Below, piece by piece: positions 1 through 6,515 of a stretch of DNA of 10,591 bases. The notes beneath the pieces were generated by a model, which searched no databases, was not told where the DNA came from, and saw only the letters and a program-made list of their open reading frames with translations. Source of the stretch: Bacteroidaceae bacterium. Lineage in GTDB: Bacteria; Bacteroidota; Bacteroidia; Bacteroidales; Barnesiellaceae_A. Position 1 is the stretch's first letter, and each line of letters opens with the position of its first letter. The position numbers and the translations under genes are program-made. Location: contig JAFZDG010000106.1 of assembly GCA_017561285.1 (NCBI GenBank), positions 1-10,591 on the forward strand, given 5' to 3'.

Positions 1-82
1 ATATCTTTATCCAATCTATCCGGAAAAAGCAGGATTTGTTTGGAATTATACGGGCGAAAGTGTATCTTTGTCATACGTTTAA
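1..82 (+). CDS. Possible 3' end of an unrecognised protein (partial)
   Basis: Frame 2 is open from the window edge to a TAA at 80-82. It encodes about 26 residues beginning YLYPIYPEK and ending in GESVSLSYV. The alternating polar and hydrophobic, Tyr-rich composition looks like the last beta strands of a secreted or outer-membrane protein, and the stop lies about 40 bases before a strong plus-strand terminator, as expected for a gene end. The stretch is too short to assign a family. An open run of this length also arises by chance, and the other two plus frames are open here as well. A good promoter match overlaps the same bases at 39-71. If real, the gene starts left of the window. Confidence 0.4.
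   Translation, partial: YLYPIYPEKAGFVWNYTGESVSLSYV
39..71 (+). promoter_or_regulatory. Bacteroidota-type promoter upstream of a structured short transcript
   Basis: TTTG at 39-42 is followed by a 20-base spacer and TATCTTTGT at 63-71. This matches the known Bacteroidota consensus (TTTG at -33, 19-21 bases, TAnnTTTG at -7). Transcription would begin around 76-79 and run into the hairpins at 90-155. No convincing coding frame starts downstream before the terminator at 124-163, so the likely product is a short untranslated RNA. The site overlaps the possible end of an upstream gene at 1-82. Confidence 0.5.
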
Positions 83-163
83 TTTGTTGTATATCACAAA
101 GATAATATTTTTTTGTGATATAGCAAAGCCCCGGCTTGTGAAAGTCAGGGCTTTGTTTTTTTT
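77..163 (+). ncRNA. Candidate small structured RNA of about 85 nt
   Basis: The span lies between a strong promoter match and a strong intrinsic terminator. It folds as two successive hairpins. The first pairs 90-100 with 112-122 (TATATCACAAA with TTTGTGATATA, 11 perfect pairs, extended by a G-U and an A-U) around a 7-base AT-rich loop. The second is the terminator stem at 124-155. I know of no named RNA family with this shape, so the assignment rests only on promoter, structure and terminator. Alternatively, both hairpins are the 3' UTR of an upstream gene and the promoter match is accidental. Confidence 0.35.
124..163 (+). terminator. Strong intrinsic terminator, plus strand
   Basis: CAAAGCCC at 124-131 pairs perfectly with GGGCTTTG at 148-155. 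After a single C/A mismatch (132/147) the stem continues with GGCTT (133-137) against AAGTC (142-146), closed by a GTGA loop of the GNRA type. Eight T residues follow at 156-163. No comparable T tract exists on the other strand, so it acts on plus-strand transcripts. Confidence 0.85.
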
Positions 164-180
164 ACAAAATGCTTCTTACG

Positions 181-211
181 AAAAGAGGATGCCTCGTTTT
201 GAGACACCCTC
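181..211 (-). terminator. Second, weaker minus-strand terminator-like hairpin
   Basis: Bases 185-195 (GAGGATGCCTC) face 201-211 (GAGACACCCTC) across a 5-base loop. Read as plus-strand RNA there are two A/C mismatches; read as minus-strand RNA both become G-U pairs, giving a continuous 11-pair stem. A run of four T follows on the minus strand (181-184). It shares the GAGGGTGTC motif with the main alaS terminator about 250 bases upstream on that strand, so it may be a backup for read-through from alaS. The T tract is short. Confidence 0.5.
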
Positions 212-222
212 ATGTTTATCAG

Positions 223-243
223 ATGTGAGTAGATAGCTCACAT
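223..243. repeat. Short perfect inverted repeat
   Basis: ATGTGAG at 223-229 is the exact reverse complement of CTCACAT at 237-243, with a 7-base loop. It could be a weak RNA hairpin on either strand or a protein-binding dyad. There is no T tract beside it and no neighbouring gene start, so its role is unknown. Confidence 0.35.
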
Positions 244-254
244 TATATTACAGT

Positions 255-292
255 AAAGGCTGTATCGGGATTTCTCGCACGATGCAGCCTTT
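255..292 (+). other. Long hairpin, probably formed by plus-strand RNA
   Basis: AAAGGCTGTATCG (255-267) pairs with CGATGCAGCCTTT (280-292) over 13 positions. The only irregular pair, T263 with G284, is a wobble in plus-strand RNA but an A/C mismatch on the minus strand, which favours the plus strand. The T run after the stem is almost entirely used in pairing, so it is a poor intrinsic terminator by itself. It could be a backup for the terminator at 124-163 or the end of another short transcript. Confidence 0.45.
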
Positions 293-429
293 TGGGTTTA
301 ATGGCGGTAATGTGGCAAAAAGTGGTTGGTAAAACAGTGTGTAAGTTGTTATACGTTAGACGATTATATCACCTTTGATGGAGTGCGCTTTATCCAAGAT
401 GTTTTTACGAAAAAGAAGCCGGCATTAAG

Positions 430-473
430 AATAATAAAAATGAGGATGTCACGAATGATGTGACACCCTCATT
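430..473 (-). terminator. Main alaS terminator
   Basis: Bases 439-452 pair with 460-473 as a 14-base stem around a 7-base loop. The single A/C opposition (446/466) becomes G-U in minus-strand RNA. The minus strand then reads TTTTTATTATT (440 down to 430). It lies 26 bases beyond the alaS stop, so it is the expected end of the alaS transcript. Confidence 0.85.
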
Positions 474-498
474 GATTGGAACTATTATGGTTAATCTT

Positions 499-3123
499 TT
501 ATGCTATAACCAATTCGTGCATTTTGTCGAGTGCATCTTTGAGCTTCGATGCATCTTTACCACCGGCTTGGGCGAAGTAGGGTTGACCACCACCGCCACC
601 TTGAATGAGGCGTGCAGCCTCGCGCACGATTTGCGAAGCGTTCTTGCCACCGGCAACAAGGTCGTCGCTGAGCATAACGGTGAGCAAGGGTTTGTTTTCG
701 CCCTCTTTGAATGTGGCTGCTATGAATGCCATACGTTCGCTTATCTCGCCACGCAACATGAAGGCTATGTCTTTGGCTACTTCGGGCAACATAGGACCGT
801 TGTAAGAGATAATCTTGATGCCGTTCTCTTCGGTAGCTGCTTTTACCAAAGCATCCTTGATAGTGAGGGTGCGTTCTTTGGTAAACATATCTACTTGTTG
901 GCGCAACTCGCTGCTTTCGTTCAGCGATTTTTCGATGGTTTGTATGATATTGGCGGCGTTGTTGAAGAGCGATTTGATTTGCTTAACGGTATCGTCCATT
1001 TCGTTCATCATATCCTCTACTTTGCTACCTGTAATAGCCTCGATACGGCGAATACCGGCTGCAATAGAGCTTTCGCTGATGATGCGTATCATACCTATAT
1101 TACCGGTATTGGCAACGTGTGTACCACCACACAACTCTACCGATGAACCAAAACGAACTACGCGTACTTCATCGCCATATTTCTCGCCAAAGAGTGCCAT
1201 TGCACCCATAGCACGAGCATCGGCAATGGGCATATTGCGATGTTCGTCGAGAGGCATTGCCATACGTACTTTGGCATTGGCTATGCGCTCTACTTGGCGC
1301 AACTCGGCATCGGTTACTTTTTGGAAGTGTGAGAAGTCGAAGCGCAATGAGTCGGGCGATACGTAAGAACCTTTTTGCTCAACGTGTGTGCCTAATACCT
1401 CACGCAAGGCCTCGTGCAACAAGTGTGTAGCCGAGTGGTTGCACGATGTAGCCATACGAGCCTCTTTGTTGATAGTGGCGCGGAATGTAGCTGTTACATC
1501 TTGGGGCAACTTCTTGCTGATGTGTATAGCCAAGTTGTTTTCGCGCTTGGTGTTGTCTATGGCTATAGTCTCCTCGCCATTGGTGAGAGTTCCGCAATCG
1601 CCCACTTGACCACCCATTTCGGCATAGAAAGGTGTGCGGTCGAGTACTATTTGGTAGAACTCTTGATTTTTTTGTTTCACCTTGCGGTAACGCAAAATCT
1701 CGGCATCGCATTCGTTGAAGTCATAGCCTACAAATTCGGGTTCGCCCTCACGTAATGTTACCCAGTCGCCGGCCTCGATGGCAGCCGCATTGCGGGCACG
1801 CTCTTTTTGTTGTTGCATCTCGGCATTAAACTCTTCGATGTTTACACTCATATCGTGCTCTTTGAGAATGAGCTCGGTGAGGTCGAGGGGGAATCCGTAT
1901 GTGTCGTATAGTGTAAAGGCATCTTTACCATTGATAACGCTTTTGCCGGCGGCACGCGTATCGCTCATAACCTTATCGAGTAGGCGGATACCGGTTTCGA
2001 GTGTGCGCAAGAAAGCATCCTCTTCTTCTTTGATAACTCTGGCAACGAGGTCGCGTTGAGCCGACAATTCGGGATATGCATCGCCCATAGTTTCAATGAG
2101 AATGTCGATGAGACGGTACATAAAGGCTTGGCGTTGTCCTAAGAATGTGTAACCGTAGCGAACGGCACGACGCAAGATGCGGCGTATTACGTAGCCGGCT
2201 TTGGCATTAGAGGGCAATTGGCCATCGGTAATAGAGAATGCAATGGTGCGGATGTGGTCGGCAATAACACGCATAGCCACATCGTCTTGTGCATTGTCGC
2301 CATATTTCTTACCGCACATTTCGCCAATGACACGAATGATGGGTTGGAATACATCAGTGTCGTAGTTTGAGGTCTTGCCTTGCAAAGCCATACAAAGACG
2401 CTCAAAACCCATACCGGTGTCGATAACCTTGGCGGGAAGACCTTCCAAAGAGCCATCGGCTTTACGGTTATATTGCATAAACACGAGGTTCCATATCTCA
2501 ATCACTTGGGGATTGCTTTGGTTGACGAGTTCGCGACCATCCAATGCAGCACGCTCCTCATCGCTACGCAAGTCTATGTGTATCTCAGAGCAAGGTCCGC
2601 AAGGTCCTGTATCGCCCATTTCCCAGAAGTTGTCTTTTCTGTTACCGTTGATGATGTGATCGACCGGAAGGTGTTTCTCCCAGTATCCTGCGGCTTCATT
2701 GTCGCGTTCAAGACTTTCGGGCTCGTAGCCTTCAAATACTGTGGCATAGATGCGGTTGGGATCGAGTTTCAATACGTCAATCAAGTACTCCCAAGCCCAG
2801 TCGATAGCCTCTTTTTTGAAGTAGTCGCCAAACGACCAGTTACCCAACATCTCGAACATTGTATGGTGGTAGGTATCGTGTCCTACCTCTTCGAGGTCGT
2901 TGTGCTTACCACTTACACGCAGACACTTTTGAGAGTCGGCTACGCGGGGGTATTTGATGGGAACATTACCCAAAATGATGTCTTTAAATTGGTTCATACC
3001 GGCATTGGTAAACATCAAAGTGGGATCATCTTTGATGACCATAGGAGCCGAGGGAACGATTTGGTGCTCTTTTGAGCGGAAAAATTCCTTGAAGGATTCT
3101 CTGATTTCTTTAGCTGTCAGCAT
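499..3123 (-). CDS. alaS: Alanyl-tRNA synthetase
   Basis: This cytoplasmic class II synthetase attaches alanine to tRNA-Ala and edits mischarged Ser and Gly. The 874-residue product has the usual full length. In order: the catalytic core at about 1-240, with MFTNAGMNQF near 37-46 and GDTGPCGPCSE near 170-180; the tRNA-recognition helices, with GYVIRRILRRAVRYG near 310-324; the editing domain, with the zinc set H563xxxH567 (HSATH) and C665xxxH669 (CGGTH); and the C-Ala domain with a glycine-rich stretch near 842-855. All signature residues are present and the frame is intact. The start at 3123 gives MLTAKEIRESF, the normal N-terminus; there is no clear Shine-Dalgarno, as is usual in this phylum. 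It is transcribed alone, away from the M23 gene, and ends at the hairpin terminator at 430-473. Confidence 0.98.
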   Translation of the reverse strand: MLTAKEIRESFKEFFRSKEHQIVPSAPMVIKDDPTLMFTNAGMNQFKDIILGNVPIKYPRVADSQKCLRVSGKHNDLEEVGHDTYHHTMFEMLGNWSFGDYFKKEAIDWAWEYLIDVLKLDPNRIYATVFEGYEPESLERDNEAAGYWEKHLPVDHIINGNRKDNFWEMGDTGPCGPCSEIHIDLRSDEERAALDGRELVNQSNPQVIEIWNLVFMQYNRKADGSLEGLPAKVIDTGMGFERLCMALQGKTSNYDTDVFQPIIRVIGEMCGKKYGDNAQDDVAMRVIADHIRTIAFSITDGQLPSNAKAGYVIRRILRRAVRYGYTFLGQRQAFMYRLIDILIETMGDAYPELSAQRDLVARVIKEEEDAFLRTLETGIRLLDKVMSDTRAAGKSVINGKDAFTLYDTYGFPLDLTELILKEHDMSVNIEEFNAEMQQQKERARNAAAIEAGDWVTLREGEPEFVGYDFNECDAEILRYRKVKQKNQEFYQIVLDRTPFYAEMGGQVGDCGTLTNGEETIAIDNTKRENNLAIHISKKLPQDVTATFRATINKEARMATSCNHSATHLLHEALREVLGTHVEQKGSYVSPDSLRFDFSHFQKVTDAELRQVERIANAKVRMAMPLDEHRNMPIADARAMGAMALFGEKYGDEVRVVRFGSSVELCGGTHVANTGNIGMIRIISESSIAAGIRRIEAITGSKVEDMMNEMDDTVKQIKSLFNNAANIIQTIEKSLNESSELRQQVDMFTKERTLTIKDALVKAATEENGIKIISYNGPMLPEVAKDIAFMLRGEISERMAFIAATFKEGENKPLLTVMLSDDLVAGGKNASQIVREAARLIQGGGGGQPYFAQAGGKDASKLKDALDKMHELVIA

Positions 3124-3217
3124 ATCTTTTGGTTCAATTTATTGTTATATTTACGTTCTTTACCTTTATGTTCAATCGCTAATTATGGTGCGATAGAATT
3201 AATATTCTTGAAAACAG

Positions 3218-3249
3218 TTTGCAAAAATAACCCAAAATATTAATTTTGC
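3218..3249 (+). promoter_or_regulatory. Promoter of the M23-merR pair
   Basis: TTTG at 3218-3221, a 19-base spacer, then TAATTTTGC at 3241-3249 exactly fit the Bacteroidota housekeeping consensus. Initiation is expected near 3254-3257, leaving a leader of about 80 bases before the ATG at 3335. Confidence 0.7.
3221..3229 (-). promoter_or_regulatory. Probable alaS promoter, -7 element
   Basis: Read on the minus strand, 3229-3221 is TATTTTTGC, matching TAnnTTTG. The alaS start would lie about 90 bases downstream of initiation. No clear TTTG appears at the expected -33 position (around 3249-3252), so the promoter is incomplete by consensus. It overlaps by one base the -33 element of the opposing promoter. 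No better match lies closer to alaS. Confidence 0.45.
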
Positions 3250-3257
3250 ACCTATAT

Positions 3258-3294
3258 AGCGATAAAAAAGTGTTGCTTGCCTATCGTTTTTTTT
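3258..3294 (+). promoter_or_regulatory. Leader hairpin with T tract before the M23 gene
   Basis: AGCGATA (3258-3264) can pair with TATCGTT (3282-3288), with one G-U. The T run 3287-3294 (eight T) follows the core CGATA/TATCG stem. The A-rich 3263-3269 could pair with T-rich 3289-3296 instead, giving an alternative fold. It sits at the very start of the predicted transcript. The stem is short and weak, so an attenuator role is only a possibility. Confidence 0.25.
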
Positions 3295-3334
3295 ATTTTT
3301 ATATGTGTGATAGGAAGCATATAAATAAAGACCA

Positions 3335-4291
3335 ATGAGCCGTAAACAGTATTATATATTTAATTCTCAGACCAATACGTATGAACCCGTAAAAGGCGTT
3401 CGGCGTAGTTGGGGTTTTTTCTTGTGGGTACTGTTTGCCAGTTTTTTTATGGGAGCCATTCTCATATCGGTTGTCTATTTTTTCTTTGGCTCGCCACATG
3501 ACGAATATTTGAAACTCGAGAATGAAGTATTGCAAGCTCAGTATAATATATTGTTGCGCCGAGTAGATGATGCAATGGTCGTGCTGGAAGATATTGAGCA
3601 TCGTGATGACAACCTGTATAGAGTAGTGATGCAAGCCGATCCTATAGGCCACAAAGTGCGTAATGCCGGAGTGGATAATGCTGCTCGATATGCCGAGTGG
3701 ATGAATATGTCGAATGGACGTTTGGTTGCAACAGTCACTCGCGAAGTTGATAGGTTGGCACGCAATCTTTATGTGCAAGACCATTCGTTCAATGAATTGG
3801 TCGATTTGGCTCATCAACAAGAAGATCGTCTCAAGCATATACCGGCTATTCAACCCGTATCGGATAGAGATTTGAAGCGCATTGCATCTATGTTTGGGTG
3901 GCGTATAGATCCCATCAGTGGCCGTCGTACTTATCACAATGGTATTGACTTGAGTGCCAATAGAGGAGTGCCCGTTTTTGCATCGGGTGATGCCGTTGTC
4001 AAATTTACCGGATGGAAGCAAGGATATGGCCGAGTCATAGAGCTTGATCATGGCTATGGTTACACCACATTATATGCCCATCTACACAAGATAGAGGTAA
4101 CTAAAGGTCAGTCGTTAACCCGAGGACAGCGTATAGGTCAAGTGGGTAGTTCGGGTAAGAGTACCGGTGCGCACTTGCATTATGAGATAATCTATCGCGG
4201 ACAAAATATAGATCCCATCAATTACTTCTTCCTCGATGTTACTCCCGAGGAGTATGACCGTATGATTCAAGAGGTTGCCAGCAACCAATAA
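3335..4291 (+). CDS. Membrane-anchored M23 (LytM-type) peptidoglycan endopeptidase
   Basis: This 318-residue protein has a short basic N-terminal tail, one transmembrane segment at about 27-51, a helical region with coiled-coil character (about 57-165), and a C-terminal M23 zinc peptidase domain (about 185-295). The family cuts cross-linking peptides of peptidoglycan; with this topology the enzyme domain lies in the periplasm. The metal and catalytic residues are all visible: H201xxxD205 (HNGID), H249 in YAHLH, and H280xH282 (HLH). It should therefore be an active enzyme and not a degenerate EnvC/NlpD-type activator, although an activating role is not excluded. ATG at 3335 is preceded by an A-rich stretch. 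The merR-like gene begins 13 bases after the stop, implying one transcript. The precise substrate is unknown. Confidence 0.92.
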   Translation: MSRKQYYIFNSQTNTYEPVKGVRRSWGFFLWVLFASFFMGAILISVVYFFFGSPHDEYLKLENEVLQAQYNILLRRVDDAMVVLEDIEHRDDNLYRVVMQADPIGHKVRNAGVDNAARYAEWMNMSNGRLVATVTREVDRLARNLYVQDHSFNELVDLAHQQEDRLKHIPAIQPVSDRDLKRIASMFGWRIDPISGRRTYHNGIDLSANRGVPVFASGDAVVKFTGWKQGYGRVIELDHGYGYTTLYAHLHKIEVTKGQSLTRGQRIGQVGSSGKSTGAHLHYEIIYRGQNIDPINYFFLDVTPEEYDRMIQEVASNQ

Positions 4292-4304
4292 CAGCCCAAT
4301 AGAT

Positions 4305-4658
4305 ATGAGTGAAAAAGAGAAGCCTGCAAAGAAAATGTATTATTCGATAAGTGAAGTGTCGGATATGTTGGGTATTCCGGCTTCTACACTGCGTTATTGG
4401 GAAAAAGAGTTGCCCAATGTGTGTCCGCGTAAGAGTCAAAAAGGTACACGCAAATACTCGATAACCGACATCGAAGAGCTGCGATTGGTACATCGTCTTG
4501 TCAAAGAAGAAGGTCACACCATTGATGGTGTAAGACGCATCTTGCGTCGTCGTCGTGGAAGCGAGACAAACAAACAAGAGATTATACACCGACTCGAAAC
4601 CATTCGCAATGAGTTGGTGGGTATGATAGAAGAACTCGATAAAGTTACCTCGATGTAA
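4305..4658 (+). CDS. MerR-family DNA-binding regulator (small)
   Basis: The 117-residue product has a winged helix-turn-helix at about 12-80: YYSISEVSDMLGIPASTLRYW (helix-turn-helix and recognition region, cut here to its core), then a wing with KGTRKYS near 46-52 and the second helical part IEELRLVHRL near 56-65. A short helix at 90-114 could form the dimerising coiled coil. There is no C-terminal effector domain and no cysteine set for metal binding; the single Cys is at 40. It may be a simple DNA-binding protein and not a metal or drug sensor. I prefer ATG 4305 (MSEKEKPAKK) over an in-frame TTG at 4275, which overlaps the M23 gene. It is cotranscribed with the M23 gene; regulation of envelope genes is a guess. 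The target is unknown. Confidence 0.88.
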   Translation: MSEKEKPAKKMYYSISEVSDMLGIPASTLRYWEKELPNVCPRKSQKGTRKYSITDIEELRLVHRLVKEEGHTIDGVRRILRRRRGSETNKQEIIHRLETIRNELVGMIEELDKVTSM

Positions 4659-4671
4659 AAGCTTCTATATC

Positions 4672-5964
4672 TTATTGTTGGTGGATGTACTTGAGTAAAT
4701 CGGCTACTACGAATGTGCTACCTCCTATAAATATCATATCATCTTCGCACGAATCTTGCTTGGCTGCCATATATGCTTCGGACACATTGTCGTAGCATTT
4801 GCCTTGCAATCCGAATGGTTGGGCTGCTTGAGCCACTTCTTGTGCCGAAAGGGCTCGTGCCACCGATGCTTGAGTAAAGTAATATTGAGCGTGTCGAGGT
4901 AGCAAAGAGAGTACACCCGATACATCCTTGTCATTGACCATACCCAATACAATACGAAGGTTTTTGCAAGGTGTATTGGCCAATTGTTGTGCAATATATT
5001 GTATGCCACCAATGTTGTGGCCTGTATCGCAAATAGTGAGCGGAGCATCGGCCAATTTCTGCCAGCGACCTTGCAAGCCGGTAAGATGTGTTACTTGTGC
5101 AAAACCCTCTTTGATGGCATCATCGGGTATGTTATATCCAATTTGGCGTAGTTGTGCAACAGCTGTGAGTATTGTAGCCGCATTTTTCTCCTGGCACAAC
5201 CCACCTAATTCGCCCCATATGTCACCGGCTATAGTGCCGGTATAAAGCCAGCCTCCGTTGTGAGGTGTGGCTTGTGTCATTGTATTACTCTCTTCAGCAA
5301 AGAAAATAGGAGCGCCAACTTCATCGGCTCGTTGTTGGAATACGTTGCGCACTTCTCCCTCTGCCTCGCCAATAATTGCCGGTATGCCGGTTTTGATGAT
5401 GCCTGCCTTTTCGCGGGCTATGGTAGGATGGTCGTGTCCCAATAGAGCAACGTGGTCGAGACTGATGTTGGTAATGATACTCATATCGGGGGTTATAACA
5501 TTGGTTGTATCCAATCGACCTCCCAATCCAACTTCGATAATAGCTACATCAACTTGTTGGGCGGCAAAGTAGTTGAAAGCCATAAAAGTGGTTAGCTCAA
5601 AGAATGAGGGGCGAAAGGCAAATGCCTCATCGCTATGTTGACGTAAAAAACGTTCAACCTCGGTACGAGGAATCATCTCACCGTTGATGCGAATACGCTC
5701 GCGAAAATCGGCTAAGTGAGGAGATGTGTAGAGTCCTACTCGGTAATTGCTTTTTTGGAGTATGGCAGCCAGGGTGTGCGATGTTGAACCTTTGCCATTG
5801 GTTCCACCTACGTGTATGGTGCGAAAGGTGCGGTGTGGATGACCAAAGTGCGCATCCAATGCTTCGGCATTCTCCAATCCGGGTTTGTAAGCTCCCGAGC
5901 CTACTTGTTGAAAGGCCGGAAAACGATTATATAATTCTTCGATGAGCGATTCGTAACTTTTCAT
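4672..5964 (-). CDS. folC: Bifunctional folylpolyglutamate synthase / dihydrofolate synthase
   Basis: The 430-residue protein has the normal length of FolC, a cytoplasmic Mur-ligase-type enzyme. It uses ATP to add glutamate to dihydropteroate and to folates, which makes and retains folate cofactors. Visible motifs: P-loop GTNGKGST (54-61), TSPHL (80-84), EVGLGGRLD (144-152), the SLDH..LG...IAREKAGI block (168-189), then the C-terminal domain with GRW (299-301), DTGHN (313-317), LGMVNDKD (340-347) and GGSTFVVADLL near 414-424. The frame is intact. ATG at 5964 lies two bases after the stop of chr2 and has no Shine-Dalgarno, so it is probably translated by coupling within the chr1-chr2-folC operon. 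It ends 13 bases from the convergent merR-like gene with no hairpin between. Confidence 0.95.
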   Translation of the reverse strand: MKSYESLIEELYNRFPAFQQVGSGAYKPGLENAEALDAHFGHPHRTFRTIHVGGTNGKGSTSHTLAAILQKSNYRVGLYTSPHLADFRERIRINGEMIPRTEVERFLRQHSDEAFAFRPSFFELTTFMAFNYFAAQQVDVAIIEVGLGGRLDTTNVITPDMSIITNISLDHVALLGHDHPTIAREKAGIIKTGIPAIIGEAEGEVRNVFQQRADEVGAPIFFAEESNTMTQATPHNGGWLYTGTIAGDIWGELGGLCQEKNAATILTAVAQLRQIGYNIPDDAIKEGFAQVTHLTGLQGRWQKLADAPLTICDTGHNIGGIQYIAQQLANTPCKNLRIVLGMVNDKDVSGVLSLLPRHAQYYFTQASVARALSAQEVAQAAQPFGLQGKCYDNVSEAYMAAKQDSCEDDMIFIGGSTFVVADLLKYIHQQ

Positions 5965-5966
5965 AT

Positions 5967-6515
5967 TCAGTATATTAAATATCCGGCTAATCCGGCTAGT
6001 ATGATGACAAATATAGGGTGTAACTTGACAAAATATGTGAGTATAAATGAAGCAACGGCAATAGCGATGCTATAGGTGTAGTCGGGAAAATTCTCTTTGT
6101 TCATTAGCAAGATTGCTGCCGATGCAATCAATCCCACAGCAATTGGTCGTAAACTCTTGAAGATACTCTTAATAATAGGGTTCTCTTTATGTTTGAGCAG
6201 CAAACGGCTTACCAACAGCACCAAAATGAATGAAGGCAAGCATACTGCCAATGTAGCAATGATAGAACCCCATATACTGCCGGTAACGGTATATCCGATG
6301 TAAGTGGCGCTGTTGATACCGATAGGGCCGGGAGTCATTTGCGAGATGGCTACAATGTCGGTAAATTGTGACTGTGTGAGCCAGGGTGTATCGCAACCCC
6401 AATGTATGACCTCTACCGTTTCGTGCTGAATGAGAGATAACATTGCATATCCACCCCCAAAGCCAAACAGCCCTATTTTGAGGTAAGTGAGAAAGAGTGA
6501 AAGATATACCATCAT
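5967..6515 (-). CDS. Chromate-transporter-family membrane protein, second of a pair (chr2)
   Basis: This 182-residue hydrophobic protein has one CHR domain, the short type that occurs as adjacent pairs in place of the two-domain ChrA. Motifs: GFGGGYAM (18-25), SQMTPGPIGIN (58-68), PSF (94-96), RPIAVGLI (123-130). There are about five or six membrane segments in the inner membrane. Members export chromate where tested, but many homologues in gut anaerobes have no proven substrate, so the name should be read as a family label. A small extra piece, GCDTP (40-44), precedes the conserved WLT. The start overlaps the stop of chr1 (ATGA) and is preceded by a strong Shine-Dalgarno. A second ATG directly follows at 6512. 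Confidence 0.9.
   Translation of the reverse strand: MMVYLSLFLTYLKIGLFGFGGGYAMLSLIQHETVEVIHWGCDTPWLTQSQFTDIVAISQMTPGPIGINSATYIGYTVTGSIWGSIIATLAVCLPSFILVLLVSRLLLKHKENPIIKSIFKSLRPIAVGLIASAAILLMNKENFPDYTYSIAIAVASFILTYFVKLHPIFVIILAGLAGYLIY

Larger units (their letters stand above)
164..438. other. Gene-poor interval with several hairpins
   Basis: I see no credible gene here. Small open frames exist (for example 25 codons from ATG at 301, and 51 codons without a good start at 311-463), but none has a recognisable domain or a supporting promoter. The interval contains hairpins at 185-211, 223-243 and 255-292, described separately. No TAnnTTTG element was found on either strand between 164 and 438. 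Confidence 0.6.

Noticed and set aside
36..236. Plus-strand frame of 66 codons starting at TTG
   Set aside because: It reads straight through a strong intrinsic terminator and a second hairpin, and begins with a weak start codon.
460..1146. Long plus-strand open frame of 228 codons opposite the 3' part of alaS
   Set aside because: It is antisense to a conserved, complete synthetase gene, has no promoter and no recognisable domain; codon bias of alaS leaves the opposite frame open.
2380..3075. Plus-strand open frame of 231 codons opposite the 5' part of alaS
   Set aside because: Same reasoning: it mirrors conserved alaS codons, with no promoter or domain.
3299..4051. Minus-strand open frame of 250 codons opposite the M23 gene
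   Set aside because: It overlaps the M23 coding region and its leader; the Ile/His-rich product has no family features, while the M23 frame has full active-site motifs.
4275..4304. Upstream TTG start for the MerR-type gene
   Set aside because: It would overlap the end of the M23 gene and add ten poorly conserved-looking residues; ATG 4305 gives a typical length and spacing.
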